DNA of 64,000 bases. It comes from an uncultured Lachnospiraceae bacterium. GTDB taxonomy: Bacteria; Bacillota; Clostridia; Lachnospirales; Lachnospiraceae. The position numbers and the translations under genes are program-made. The DNA is taken from assembly GCA_946554445.1 (NCBI GenBank), contig CAMNSD010000009.1, forward strand, positions 78,293 through 142,292, written 5' to 3'. Positions within the stretch are counted from its first letter, which is position 1. Every line of letters starts with the position of its first letter. Under the pieces are notes generated by a model. It was not told the origin of the DNA and ran no database searches. It saw only the letters and a list, made by a program, of their open reading frames with translations. Below are positions 42,235-51,234 of the stretch, piece after piece.

Positions 42235-43590
42235 ATGTTGGCACAGGTTGTTGCAGTAATCATATTTATTGCAATGTTTATTTTTATTGTGACCGAAATT
42301 GTGGAGAGACATGTTGTTTCGCTTGTTTGTGCACTGTTTACGGTCATTTTTGTTTTTGGTTTTGGAATGCACAGCATGACAGCGATATTTGAAACCTTGA
42401 ATATCAAAAGCATTTTTACCATAGAATTCTGGTATCTGTCTGGCGAGACATCGGGAAGCAGCACCGGCATCAACTGGGAGACGATCCTGTTTATCTTTGG
42501 TATGATGATCATGGTAGAAGGAATGGCGCGCGTTGGTTTTTTCAGGTGGCTCTGTATGCGCATCGCCAAACTCGTTCATTATCAGGTGATACCGCTCTTT
42601 ATCACTTTTATGATCTTATCGACCATACTGGCGATGTTTATCGACAGCATTACCGTGATTCTATTTTTGGCCGCCGTGACGATTGAACTTTCGCAACTTT
42701 TGAAATTTAATCCGATCCCTATGATTTTATCCGAAATTTTCTGCGCAAATCTTGGCGGCTCGGCTACCATGTGCGGGGATCCACCCAATATTATCATTGG
42801 CACCTCGCTGGGTTATTCCTTTACGGATTTTGTGACAAATACCGGTGTGATTGCCGGCGTCTGTCTGATTGCCGTATTGATATATTTTTATCTGATATTC
42901 CGCAAAGAACTTAAGGCAGATATGTCAAAGCCAGTGGATTACAACAGTCTGCCAAGCCCGGAATCCACAATCACTGACAAGAAGGGATTTGCGGTAAGCT
43001 GCCTTATCTTTACCGCCGCCATCGTCCTGTTGGTAACCCACGCACAGACAGGACTTACCGTTTCCACGATCGGTTGTCTTGTTGCCATAGCAACCTTAGT
43101 AACCTCATGGAAATATGCTATATTGTTATTAAAAAAGGTGGATTACAAGACACTGCTGTTCTTTATCGGTCTGTTTGTCGTGATCGGCGGACTGGAACAG
43201 ACAGGGATCTTGGAAATCATGGCAGGATTCATCGGCAGACTCAGCGGCGGCAATATCATGGTCATGGTCGCGATCATCATATGGTTATCGGCGGTTGTCA
43301 GCGCATTTGTGGATAATATTCCGTTCGCAACCACGATGATACCAATCATCAAAAGCCTGTCGGCTGCGTATGGCGTTGATCTTTCCATGCTTTCCTGGAC
43401 ACTGGCGATGGGAACAGACATCGGCGGAAGTGCCACCCCCATCGGCGCGTCAGCAAATGTTGTGGGCGTTGCCACTGCATCCCGGGAAGGTTATGTGATA
43501 AAATGGGGCCTTTACTGTAGAAAAATGATGCCGGCCACCGTAATCGTTGTCCTGCTGTCGATGCTTTTGATTTATTTTAGGTATTTATAA
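42235..43590 (+). CDS. SLC13/ArsB-type membrane transporter
   Basis: 451 residues with about 11-12 membrane segments. Family hallmarks: FGFGMHSMTAIFETLN with NWETILFIFGMMIMVEGM, the conserved LGGSATMCGDPPNIIIGTSL loop, a matching second-half GTDIGGSATPIGASANVVGV, and DNIPFATTMIPIIKSLS. These twin SATxxGxxxN/GASANV loops are the substrate- and sodium-binding motifs of the SLC13/DASS and ArsB/NhaD superfamily. The transported anion or ion cannot be stated. It is followed 15 bases later by a cytidylate-kinase-like gene, so the two are probably one transcript; such pairing is common in Clostridia. Ribosome site GAAGGGAA. Confidence 0.9.
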   Translation: MLAQVVAVIIFIAMFIFIVTEIVERHVVSLVCALFTVIFVFGFGMHSMTAIFETLNIKSIFTIEFWYLSGETSGSSTGINWETILFIFGMMIMVEGMARVGFFRWLCMRIAKLVHYQVIPLFITFMILSTILAMFIDSITVILFLAAVTIELSQLLKFNPIPMILSEIFCANLGGSATMCGDPPNIIIGTSLGYSFTDFVTNTGVIAGVCLIAVLIYFYLIFRKELKADMSKPVDYNSLPSPESTITDKKGFAVSCLIFTAAIVLLVTHAQTGLTVSTIGCLVAIATLVTSWKYAILLLKKVDYKTLLFFIGLFVVIGGLEQTGILEIMAGFIGRLSGGNIMVMVAIIIWLSAVVSAFVDNIPFATTMIPIIKSLSAAYGVDLSMLSWTLAMGTDIGGSATPIGASANVVGVATASREGYVIKWGLYCRKMMPATVIVVLLSMLLIYFRYL

Positions 43591-43605
43591 AGGGAGGTGG
43601 AATGG

Positions 43606-44199
43606 ATGGAAAAACAACTGATCATTTCCGTTGGAAGAGAATATGGCAGCGGCGGTCACGAAATCGCTGAGAAGCTGGCAAAACATTATGGCATTCAACT
43701 GCTTGACCACAATCTGCTTGACGAGATTGCTGCAAAAAAGAACGTGAAGATGGATCATTTAAAGGATTTGGATGAGAAACATAAAAACCCCTTATCTTCA
43801 AGAACCGTAAGAGGCTACAGCAGTTCACCGGAAGAGAACATGCTGTATCTTCAGTTCGATTATCTGCGGGATAAGGCGGATGCTGGAGAATCTTTTGTGA
43901 TTGTGGGGCGATGCAGTGAAACAATCTTGAAACAGTATGACAGTATGATCTCTATCTTTATTCTTGCGGACCGCGATAAAAGGACCGAGCGTATCATGCG
44001 ATTGTATCACCTGACGGAAAGCGAAGCCGTCAAAAAGATTCGTGAAAAAGACACCAGCCGCAGACGTTACCACAACAGTTTCTGCGTCGGGAAGTGGGGA
44101 GATTGCAGAAATTACGATGTCTCGCTCAACAGCAGTAAGCTGGGAATTGATGGATCCGTGAAACTGCTGACGGACTATATTGACAGAAGAATACGGTAA
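43606..44199 (+). CDS. Cytidylate-kinase-like family protein
   Basis: About 197 residues from the ATG at 43606 (GGGAGGTGG upstream). P-loop-like start LIISVGREYGSGGHEIAEKL, then YGIQLLDHNLLDEIAAKKNV, FVIVGRCSETIL and a lid-type Arg-rich stretch (DRDKRTERIMRLY, EKDTSRRRYHNSFC). This matches the AAA_26/cytidylate-kinase-like family; whether it phosphorylates CMP is unproven for this group, which often sits beside transporters. The nucleotide-binding loop has GSGGHE where classical kinases have GxGK(S/T); this is normal for the family. It ends the SLC13 transcript, followed by a hairpin. Confidence 0.85.
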   Translation: MEKQLIISVGREYGSGGHEIAEKLAKHYGIQLLDHNLLDEIAAKKNVKMDHLKDLDEKHKNPLSSRTVRGYSSSPEENMLYLQFDYLRDKADAGESFVIVGRCSETILKQYDSMISIFILADRDKRTERIMRLYHLTESEAVKKIREKDTSRRRYHNSFCVGKWGDCRNYDVSLNSSKLGIDGSVKLLTDYIDRRIR

Positions 44200-44205
44200 A
44201 TATAC

Positions 44206-44239
44206 TATAAGCTGCCGGGGAATCTTCCGGCAGCTTATA
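44206..44239. terminator. Hairpin between convergent genes
   Basis: Perfect 13-bp arms TATAAGCTGCCGG / CCGGCAGCTTATA with an 8-base loop, placed between the kinase-like gene (plus) and the acetyltransferase genes (minus). It can act in both directions although T runs are short. Confidence 0.75.
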
Positions 44240-44254
44240 TCGTAGGAGCATTGC

Positions 44255-44896
44255 CTAAAATTCCATCCGTTCCAGAATATCCTGCCATGCCTCCTCATCT
44301 ATTTCCTCATCTCGGAACAGTTTCCTCCTGTCCTCCTCCGTAATCTTGCGGATAACCCTGCATGGATTGCCTGCCGCGATACACCAGTCCGGAATATCCT
44401 TAGTCACTACGCTGCCTGCGCCTATGACCACATTACTGCCTATATGAACGCCGGGACATACCACCGTATTTCCCCCGAACCATACATTATCTCCCACCGT
44501 CACTTCCTTGCCATATTCATAGGCCGAATTACGGCTGACCGGATGAATTGGATGTCCAGCTGTATAAATCGCTACATTGGGAGCCATCTGACAGTTATCG
44601 CCAATCTTGATCTTGGCCACGTCCAAAAGCGTACAATTATAATTGGCGAAGAAATTCTTTCCAACCTCGATATGCTTCCCATAATCACAGTAAAAAGGCG
44701 GATTGACAAAGGCGTCTTCGGATTTTCCGAAAAGCTCCCTTACCGTTTCCTTGATCCCCGCAAAATCGGAACGATCCATAAAATTCAGTTTTTGCAGGAT
44801 CTTCCTGCACACAAGCTGTTCTTCAAAAATGGTATCGTCTGAAATGTAAGCCATGCCCGCATCCCTGCGCTGCCTGTTCGTCATTTCTGTCTTCAT
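44255..44896 (-). CDS. Maltose/galactoside O-acetyltransferase-like enzyme (first)
   Basis: About 213 residues from the ATG at 44896 (GGAGG upstream, frame open to 44914). Left-handed beta-helix acetyltransferase: AYISDDTIFEEQLVCRKILQ at the N-terminal Mac domain, FYCDYGKHIEVGKNFFANYN, VAIYTAGHPIHPVSRNSAYE with the catalytic His, and hexapeptide coils VHIGSNVVIGAGSVVTKDIP, AGNPCRVIRKI. It would move acetyl from acetyl-CoA to a sugar. The next gene on the strand encodes a second enzyme of the same family, 32 bases apart, so they are a tandem pair that has diverged. Confidence 0.88.
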   Translation of the reverse strand: MKTEMTNRQRRDAGMAYISDDTIFEEQLVCRKILQKLNFMDRSDFAGIKETVRELFGKSEDAFVNPPFYCDYGKHIEVGKNFFANYNCTLLDVAKIKIGDNCQMAPNVAIYTAGHPIHPVSRNSAYEYGKEVTVGDNVWFGGNTVVCPGVHIGSNVVIGAGSVVTKDIPDWCIAAGNPCRVIRKITEEDRRKLFRDEEIDEEAWQDILERMEF

Positions 44897-44928
44897 TTTA
44901 CTTTCCTCCATCACACATTATTACAATA

Positions 44929-45549
44929 TCACCTTAGTCTGCGCTCTTCTTCCAAATCCTCCGCTGTGATTTTCCTGTCTTTATAATAATACATTTTATC
45001 CTTTTCGCCAATCTCCCTGAGTACCCTGCACGGATTCCCCACAGCAACACTGTTTGCCGGGATATCATCTATCACTACACTTCCTGCACCAATTACCGTA
45101 TTTTCCCCGATAGTCACTCCCGGACAGATTGTCACCCCAGCCGCAATCCAGCAATTATCCCCGATAGTCACAGGCAGGGAATACATATATTCTCTCATCT
45201 CCGGATTGATGGGATGGCCCACCGTTGCGATCGTAACCGCAGGGCCGAACATCACTTTCCTACCGACCGTTATCTTTCCATCATCCACAAAATTGCAGTT
45301 AAAATTCACATAGGAACCTTCCCCTATCGTAATATTGTATCCATAACAGCAATAAAATGGCGGCTCTATCCACGCATCCGTTTCTTTTCCAAACAATTCT
45401 TTCATCGCCGCCATCCGTCCGTCAGTATCCTCCGGTGAAGTATTATTAAATGCAATCATACGTTTCTTCCCGCTTACCCTGTCTTCGGGAAGCCCTTCAC
45501 AGTAATCCGTAAACAGCTTTCCATTCGCAATTCTTTCTCTCATCGTCAT
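44929..45549 (-). CDS. Maltose/galactoside O-acetyltransferase-like enzyme (second)
   Basis: 206 residues, ATG at 45549 with GGAGG. It has the same layout as its neighbour: MRERIANGKLFTDYCEGLPE at the Mac domain, FYCCYGYNITIGEGSYVNFN, VTIATVGHPINPEMREYMYS with the catalytic His, and VTIGENTVIGAGSVVIDDIP, AVGNPCRVLREIGEKDK. This copy reads closer to the standard Maa/LacA length and motifs than the first. The two enzymes probably acetylate related but different sugars. No carbohydrate genes flank them; the MATE gene upstream is separated by only 24 bases and is likely on the same transcript. Confidence 0.9.
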   Translation of the reverse strand: MTMRERIANGKLFTDYCEGLPEDRVSGKKRMIAFNNTSPEDTDGRMAAMKELFGKETDAWIEPPFYCCYGYNITIGEGSYVNFNCNFVDDGKITVGRKVMFGPAVTIATVGHPINPEMREYMYSLPVTIGDNCWIAAGVTICPGVTIGENTVIGAGSVVIDDIPANSVAVGNPCRVLREIGEKDKMYYYKDRKITAEDLEEERRLR

Positions 45550-45573
45550 CGTCTTATCCTCCTTTTCCTTTCT

Positions 45574-46929
45574 CTATAAGTTGTCTTGTGTAAGGTCCCT
45601 GACCCATTTATATTTTCTATAATGCCGATAGACTGCCGGAAGCTTAATCATTTCATCCAGATTTACAATTAAGTATACTATAATAACAGGAAATTGAAAA
45701 ACAAAAGCCGCAAGAAACCCCAATGGAACAGTCATACACCACAGAGTTACCGTATCACACAGGAAACCAAACCTTGAATCTCCGCCCGCGCAAAAGATGC
45801 CTCCGATCGTTGTTGCATTAACAGACTTTCCAACCATATAGCAGGAACACATAACAAACATCCATTTCAGATAGGTATTTGCATTGTCACTTAAATCCGT
45901 CACTGTCAAAATGAGTGGACTGAGGAAAAGCATGATAATCCCCGATACCACACCGCACGCGATAGACAGCCGGCACAGCTTACCACCATATTCTTTTGCT
46001 TTATCCAATCTGCCAGCGCCCAATTCATTGCCGACCATGATTCCGCCGCCGCTCCCAAGCCCAAAGCAGAAGCAGGCAACAAGGTTTTTCACAATATTGA
46101 CAATGGAATTGGCCGCAACAGCATCCGTCCCTAAATGTCCCATGATAACCGAATACATGGTAAAGCCCACACCCCAGACAATCTCGTTACCCAAAACAGG
46201 AAAAGAGTATTTCCAGAAATCCTTACGCAAAACTTTGTCATCATGTATCATATGGCTAAGCTTTAATTTAATGCGGTCTTTCTTTGCCGTCTCCAAAATG
46301 CACCATGCCACCTCTATCCCCCTGGCGATCACCGTGGCCAGAGCCGCACCCGCAATCCCCATCTGAGGCAGTCCACACCATCCAAAGATAAAGATGGCAT
46401 TCAATATAATATTGACCACAACACTTACAGAACTGATCACACTGGATTTTGTCGCTTTACCGGTGTTCTTCAATATACAAAGGTACACTTGTGAAATACC
46501 TGTCAAGAGAAAAGCCAAAGAGACTGTCCGCAGATATATCCTGCCGCCCTCCATCAGGGCCAGTTCGTTTGTAAATATGCGCATTAAAGTATCCGGAATG
46601 AACATCCCCGCAAGGAAAAACATAAATGAAACGATGGCTGTAACTTTCATGACATAGGCAAAAATCCGTTCAACAGCTGCCTTATCACCCTTGCCCCAAT
46701 ATTGGGCCGCAAACATGGAAAGCCCTATGGTCATTGCCAGAAGAAATAAGTTTTCAACAAAAGTAACCTGACTTGCCAGGGATACCGCTGACAGCGAATC
46801 CTGTGTCAGCATACCAAGCATAAAAGCATCTGAAGCACTGACCAGCGCCAGCATGAACTGCTGGAAAGCTATTGGAAACACAAGCGTCAATAGCTTTTGC
46901 ATAAATTCAGATGATTTTTTCTCTTTCAT
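45574..46929 (-). CDS. MATE family efflux transporter (first)
   Basis: About 451 residues from the ATG at 46929 (GAGGTGGG upstream; frame open to 46965). Twelve membrane segments expected; MATE features include LLTLVFPIAFQQFMLALVSA, SDAFMLGMLTQDSLSAVSLA and MFAAQYWGKGDKAAVERIF near the N-terminus and SGGGIMVGNELGAGRLDKAK in the second half. It would extrude cationic compounds using a sodium or proton gradient. It is divergent from an AraC-type regulator gene 112 bases away that may control it, and it is followed by the two acetyltransferase genes. Confidence 0.92.
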   Translation of the reverse strand: MKEKKSSEFMQKLLTLVFPIAFQQFMLALVSASDAFMLGMLTQDSLSAVSLASQVTFVENLFLLAMTIGLSMFAAQYWGKGDKAAVERIFAYVMKVTAIVSFMFFLAGMFIPDTLMRIFTNELALMEGGRIYLRTVSLAFLLTGISQVYLCILKNTGKATKSSVISSVSVVVNIILNAIFIFGWCGLPQMGIAGAALATVIARGIEVAWCILETAKKDRIKLKLSHMIHDDKVLRKDFWKYSFPVLGNEIVWGVGFTMYSVIMGHLGTDAVAANSIVNIVKNLVACFCFGLGSGGGIMVGNELGAGRLDKAKEYGGKLCRLSIACGVVSGIIMLFLSPLILTVTDLSDNANTYLKWMFVMCSCYMVGKSVNATTIGGIFCAGGDSRFGFLCDTVTLWCMTVPLGFLAAFVFQFPVIIVYLIVNLDEMIKLPAVYRHYRKYKWVRDLTQDNL

Positions 46930-47040
46930 CTCTCTACCCACCTCACATCGTTTTCCATTTGACAATATCAGATTTTTGCAGTAAAATCATTCAATATTCT
47001 TTATATTTATATAACAATCTTCCATTTGTGAGGTATTTTT

Positions 47041-48036
47041 ATGGATAACAGCACAAGATACTGCTCCGTATTCAATTCAGATTCTTCTGAGACAGTCGCA
47101 TATAATAATCCACTGTTCCCCGCTTATGTAGTATACGGGTTCCTATCCTCTTATCCGGACTATTCTTCCATCAGCCACTGGCATAAAGACCTGGAATTTA
47201 TCTTAATAAAAAAGGGAACTATGACCTACAATGTCAATGGCCGGCTGATCGAGCTGGCTGAAGGCAGTGGAATCATGGTTAACAGTTACCAGCTTCATTA
47301 TGGGTTTTCTGCGGAACATAACGAATGCGAATTTATCTGCATTTTACTCTCCCCGGAGTTGCTGCAGGTGAATAATTGGTTTTATCAAAATCACATTGAT
47401 CCTATCACCGGAAATTCGTTTTATCCCTACCTATATCTTAAGAGAAACGACTGGACGGCATCCATCATGGAAAAACTGGATGAAATCTATGACTCCTTTG
47501 GAAAAATCCCTGCAAAGCCTTCGTCCTATTTTGAATTGATGAAAGATTATTTCACGATCATGAAAACAATATATGAAAACCTTGCACTTGAAAACCAGAC
47601 ACAGAAGACAGAATCCCCTGACCTGTCTTCCCTCAGAAATATGATGACCTATTTAGAAGAGCATTATATGGAACACATCTCCCTGACAGATATCGCCCTG
47701 TCCGGCGCCTGCTGCAAAAGTAAATGTGCCCTGCTTTTTAAAAAGTATCTGCGCGATACCCCAATTACTTATACCACCAAACTTCGATTAAGGAAAAGCC
47801 TTTCCATGCTGCTTGGCTCCAATAACAGCATTGCCGCTATAGCTTATGAATATGGGTTTAGCGGAGCGAGCTATTACTGCGAATCTTTCAAAAAATATTA
47901 TGGCATATCGCCATTGATGTATAAGAAGAAACAAGCTGCTGTTTTCCCTGCCTCCATCACACATTCCCCGCATACACCTTTTCCAGATACTTCTCTGCCG
48001 TCCTCACAAGGCGGTACAGCTGCTCCACGTCCGTAG
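47041..48036 (+). CDS. AraC family transcriptional regulator (cupin type)
   Basis: 331 residues, GAGG upstream of the ATG. An N-terminal cupin-like sensor (about 40-110: SISHWHKDLEFILIKKGTMT, GSGIMVNSYQLHYGFSAEHN) is followed by a C-terminal pair of helix-turn-helix motifs (about 205-300: SLTDIALSGACCKSKCALLF and SIAAIAYEYGFSGASYYCES, FKKYYGISPLMYKK). It is divergent from the MATE gene. The last 26 residues, a Pro/Ser-rich tail after the domain, overlap the 3' end of the convergent amrS-like gene by 80 bases and are probably not part of the fold. Confidence 0.9.
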   Translation: MDNSTRYCSVFNSDSSETVAYNNPLFPAYVVYGFLSSYPDYSSISHWHKDLEFILIKKGTMTYNVNGRLIELAEGSGIMVNSYQLHYGFSAEHNECEFICILLSPELLQVNNWFYQNHIDPITGNSFYPYLYLKRNDWTASIMEKLDEIYDSFGKIPAKPSSYFELMKDYFTIMKTIYENLALENQTQKTESPDLSSLRNMMTYLEEHYMEHISLTDIALSGACCKSKCALLFKKYLRDTPITYTTKLRLRKSLSMLLGSNNSIAAIAYEYGFSGASYYCESFKKYYGISPLMYKKKQAAVFPASITHSPHTPFPDTSLPSSQGGTAAPRP

Positions 48037-48793
48037 CTTCCCTGTCCCTCATGCGATACCGCGGGAAAAAGCGGGTGATATGAAGCGGGATTGTCGGACT
48101 TAAATCGGCAATCCATTTGGCCTGCGCTTCCATATCCTCAGTAGAATCATTCTCCCCCGGCACAATCAGCGTAGTCAGTTCCACATGACAGCTTTCTACC
48201 GCTCTGACAATAAAGGTCTTGACCGTCTCCAGATCCCCGCCAAGTTTCCGATAGTACTCTTCACGAAAGCCCTTCAGGTCTATGTTCATAGCATCTATCC
48301 AAGGTAACAGTTCCTCAAGCACTTCCTGCGAAGCAGTCCCATTTGTCACAAGAACATTCAACATGCCGTATTCCCTCACCAACTTGGCTGTATCACGGAT
48401 AAATTCCCAGCCCACCAAAGGTTCATTATAAGTATAGGCTACGCCAATATTCCCTGCCCTTTTCTGTTCCTTCCACATAAGCGCCAGATCTGCAAGCTGC
48501 CTGGGAGAAACACGTTCCGTGTCAATGGTCTTTTTGTCTGCCATGGAAATCTCATGATTCTGGCAAAAAGGGCATCGGAGGTTACAGCCATAGCTTCCCA
48601 CAGACAGTACCATGCTTCCCGGATGAAAATCATAGAGAGGCTTCTTTTCTATGGGATCCAGTGCCATAGAAGTAATCCAGCCGTAGTTTTCGCAGACGAT
48701 CTCCCCGCCCTCGTTTTTCCTGGCTCTGCACAGCCCGGTCTGTCCCGGCTCCAACGCGCAGTGATGCATACATACCTGACAAATTGTTTTCAT
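47957..48793 (-). CDS. amrS: AmmeMemoRadiSam system radical SAM enzyme
   Basis: About 278 residues from the ATG at 48793 (GGGAGAG upstream; frame open to 48808). A Cys-rich start (CQVCMHHCALEPGQTGLC) precedes the radical SAM CxxxCxxC motif in YGCNLRCPFCQNHEIS at about 80; GVAYTYNEPLVGWEFIRDT and ITRFFPRYRMRD are family signatures. It pairs with the AmrA/AmrB fusion gene just upstream on the same strand, the known conserved trio. The modification it carries out is not established. Located in the cytosol. The four 15-bp repeats between the two genes (48831-48890) lie in the gap. Confidence 0.92.
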   Translation of the reverse strand: MKTICQVCMHHCALEPGQTGLCRARKNEGGEIVCENYGWITSMALDPIEKKPLYDFHPGSMVLSVGSYGCNLRCPFCQNHEISMADKKTIDTERVSPRQLADLALMWKEQKRAGNIGVAYTYNEPLVGWEFIRDTAKLVREYGMLNVLVTNGTASQEVLEELLPWIDAMNIDLKGFREEYYRKLGGDLETVKTFIVRAVESCHVELTTLIVPGENDSTEDMEAQAKWIADLSPTIPLHITRFFPRYRMRDREATDVEQLYRLVRTAEKYLEKVYAGNV

Positions 48794-48830
48794 CGCACTC
48801 TCCCACATGCTTCCCGCTTGTGCATAAACT

Positions 48831-48890
48831 CAGCTCAATATATTCCTACTCAATGCATTTCTACTCAACGCATTACTGCCCAACGCTGTC
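48831..48890. repeat. Four imperfect 15-bp tandem repeats
   Basis: Units CAGCTCAATATATTC, CTACTCAATGCATTT, CTACTCAACGCATTA and CTGCCCAACGCTGTC follow one another without gaps between the AmrA/AmrB gene and the amrS gene. The spacing of 15 would keep any reading frame, and the array ends 2 bases before the stop codon region of the upstream gene, so it may be decayed coding sequence. Confidence 0.75.
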
Positions 48891-48892
48891 CT

Positions 48893-50278
48893 TCAATGGT
48901 GCCGTATCACTTCAAAGCGCTCCAACTCCACGCTCTCATACTCTTTGATTCCCGCCTTCTGCTTGGCTATGGCAATCTGCTGCTCTATTGTATCCACACC
49001 CTCCAGATTCGGCAGCAACAGCCCGCGCCTTCCGCCTCTTGTCACGATAACGCCATACCGCGCCACATCCAATTCCTCTGGGGAGGAAATTTTCTCTGTC
49101 TCTCCCAATACGTCAACGCTGATTGTCAGGCGCTCTACCTCCCAGTCTTCCACGGGCAAAAATCTGGGATCCTCCGAACAGGCGCTGACGGCATTGTGCA
49201 TGATCTCCTCCGCAAGAGATCCCCTGACCGCCTGGATGGTTCCGATACAGCCTCTAAGCCTCCCATCCTCCTTCAAGGATACAAACGCACCCGCTCTGTT
49301 TTGATACAATTCCTCCGGCAGATCTTGAGGCATCATGGGAAAAGTCCCTGTCCTTACAAATCTCTCGATGGTATACCTGGCCAATCTGACGTAAGCGTCT
49401 TCCTGTTCCCGTCTGACGCGAAGTTCCTGCTGCTCCTTCTCCTCATACTGCTCCAAGAAATTGCGTGTCTCGTCATCGCCGCAGGGCCGATAGGTACAGA
49501 TGCCATATCCCACCCCAAAAGGCCCCTCATAAGAAAGCTGTTCTGCCTCCACGCCGGTCCGGTCAAATGCACCCGCCATGATGGTAAAGGAGCGGTGCCC
49601 ACACTCCGCAGCCTTCTCGCAGAACTCTTCCGTAAACTCCAACAATTCCCCAAAAGCGCCCCTGCCCATCACCTCCATGATCCGTGCATCGTAAGCAGGC
49701 CCCTCCGCCTGATAGCCATAGGGACCGTCCTCCTTCAGCTTATGGGATAAGTCGCCGCTGGCAATCACTACCGTGTTCCGCCCAAGGGACTGTGCCGTCT
49801 GCCTGATACACTGTCCCAGCCGATAATGTGCCACCAAGGGCAAACCCGACAGACCGATTCTTACCAGGCGGTATCCCGTCCAGTACTGATTCACGAAATA
49901 CAAGGGCACCATGGTGCCATGATCCAGCTTCTTCTCCCGTTCTCCCAACGTCCCCGCCGGCAAACCAATCTCCTCCGCTTTCTCACACAGCCCACGGACA
50001 AATTCCGTGTCATAGGCCACTTCCATGGATGTCCGTCTGGCACGGAACTGCCCGAAGTCGCCCCTTGCACCCGGACCGGGCGATATGTGGAAATAGTCCG
50101 CATACATGGTCTGGTGCGGGGAAAGGAGTATGATCGTCTCCGGCTGCAGACGGCCAATCATCTCCGCTGCCTTCTGGTATGCATCAATCGTCTTCTGAAT
50201 TTTCTTTTCTTCACCTTCGCCCACATCGGGTATGATGAGCGGTGGGTGCGGTACCATGAATCCTGCCAAAATTCCCAT
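48893..50278 (-). CDS. AmmeMemoRadiSam system AmrB-AmrA fusion protein
   Basis: 461 residues with GGAGG before the ATG. The N-terminal part (about 1-270) is a Memo/LigB-type extradiol-dioxygenase fold: GFMVPHPPLIIPDVGEG with the conserved His, IILLSPHQTMYADYFHISPG, REKKLDHGTMVPLYFV and VIASGDLSHKL. The C-terminal part (about 295-460) is AMMECR1: GAFVSLKEDGRLRGCIGTIQ, EEIMHNAVSACSEDPRF, and ERLTISVDVLGE. Joining the Memo-like and AMMECR1 parts in one chain is common in Clostridia. Together with the radical SAM enzyme it makes the complete predicted cassette. The reaction is not known. Confidence 0.92.
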   Translation of the reverse strand: MGILAGFMVPHPPLIIPDVGEGEEKKIQKTIDAYQKAAEMIGRLQPETIILLSPHQTMYADYFHISPGPGARGDFGQFRARRTSMEVAYDTEFVRGLCEKAEEIGLPAGTLGEREKKLDHGTMVPLYFVNQYWTGYRLVRIGLSGLPLVAHYRLGQCIRQTAQSLGRNTVVIASGDLSHKLKEDGPYGYQAEGPAYDARIMEVMGRGAFGELLEFTEEFCEKAAECGHRSFTIMAGAFDRTGVEAEQLSYEGPFGVGYGICTYRPCGDDETRNFLEQYEEKEQQELRVRREQEDAYVRLARYTIERFVRTGTFPMMPQDLPEELYQNRAGAFVSLKEDGRLRGCIGTIQAVRGSLAEEIMHNAVSACSEDPRFLPVEDWEVERLTISVDVLGETEKISSPEELDVARYGVIVTRGGRRGLLLPNLEGVDTIEQQIAIAKQKAGIKEYESVELERFEVIRHH

Positions 50279-50370
50279 GATGATCCTCCTGTGTTTGTAT
50301 GGCTCCGGGATGTCTTTTTGTATGATTAAAGTTTATGTCGGGGTTTAGAAAAAGTCAACCGCCCCGCTTC

Positions 50371-50880
50371 CTATAAATTCCTCCGCGTTAAGCAGGCCCC
50401 AACGATTGCTCCTATCAAAGCAGGCAGTGCTATTCTGATGAACAGCCATTCGAATGCGTGAAACGCCACTCCGATAACTGTGGTTTCGGGATGACTATAA
50501 TCCCACCCCAAGTAAGGGCTGTTTAACACGAATAGGGCCACAAAAATAACCACTATAACCGCACTCAATGAAATAAAAAGCCAATGAACTACCTTTTGTC
50601 TCATTGCTTTTCCCTGCGCAAGCTGCAGGTTTATGACCTCAAGTTTCTCGGAAATTGCTCTCAGATCATCAGCCTTCGTCTCGACAACATTTTCTCCAAG
50701 CAGTGTACTTACAGGTGTCTCAAATACTTCTGATATGGAAATCAACATATCCGCATCCGGGACCGACAGACCTTGTTCCCATTTAGAGATTGTTTGCCTC
50801 ACCACATTCAACTTGATTGCAAGTTCCTCTTGCGAAAGCCCTCTGGATTTTCTGATTGCTTTTATGTTTTCGTTTAACAT
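50371..50880 (-). CDS. Xre-type regulator with membrane C-terminus
   Basis: 169 residues, GGAGGTAA before the ATG. Residues 1-65 form an Xre/Cro helix-turn-helix (IKAIRKSRGLSQEELAIKL, VVRQTISKWEQGLSVPDADM). After a helical linker (about 70-95) come two membrane segments (WLFISLSAVIVVIFVALFVL and LFIRIALPALIGAIVGACL). Membrane-tethered Xre regulators of this kind are common in Clostridia; the sensor input is unknown. It is downstream of the decayed EamA/AraC remnant and has no obvious partner gene next to it. Confidence 0.88.
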   Translation of the reverse strand: MLNENIKAIRKSRGLSQEELAIKLNVVRQTISKWEQGLSVPDADMLISISEVFETPVSTLLGENVVETKADDLRAISEKLEVINLQLAQGKAMRQKVVHWLFISLSAVIVVIFVALFVLNSPYLGWDYSHPETTVIGVAFHAFEWLFIRIALPALIGAIVGACLTRRNL

Positions 50881-51011
50881 CAGGGATTACCTCCTTCATT
50901 ATCATTATACTACGAATTATATGAAGCACTCCCCGTTGCGGCAAGCAACGCAGATTAACATTGTGGTATTCTTCTGACATTAATGGTCTTCGATGTAGTC
51001 AATTGCCGCTA

Positions 51012-51230
51012 TTACATTTCTGATCCTTTCCCGTTATATTCAGAAAGGAAAAGCCCCACAACCGTTATGACAGGAACCATGTAAATATAAACGCTGGTCT
51101 TAACCGCGCCAAGCACCTTTACTGCAAAGTTCCATGTGACGAAACAGAGTGCAGAAACCCCGGTAATCAAATGTCCCTCCATCTCTCTGTACGCAGGCAT
51201 GGCTGTCACCTGGATTGAAAAGCACGATCC
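51012..51230 (-). pseudogene. Decayed copy of the EamA and AraC genes
   Basis: The part at about 51012-51155 matches the C-terminal end of the EamA transporter at 58779: [32 protein letters not shown] joined directly to [12 protein letters not shown], with about 24 residues deleted in frame between. The part at about 51177-51230 matches the AraC gene around 60474-60528 (CAGGCATGGCTGTCACC then GGATT-AAAAGCACGAT). In the intact locus these two stretches are about 1.4 kb apart and in the same order, so a duplicated EamA-AraC segment was reduced by at least two deletions. No function expected. Confidence 0.82.
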
Positions 51231-51234
51231 TACC

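Noticed and set aside
48831..48890. Short CRISPR-like array
   Set aside because: Units are directly adjacent, 15 bases long and imperfect, without spacers or cas genes.
48554..49750. 398-codon frame antisense to the AmrAB and amrS genes
   Set aside because: It spans two real genes with strong motifs and the gap between them; its translation is Arg/His/Leu-rich and low-quality, typical of an antisense shadow.
51012..51209. Independent small membrane protein gene
   Set aside because: The frame is open, but it is an internally deleted copy of the EamA end joined to part of the AraC gene and has no ribosome site.
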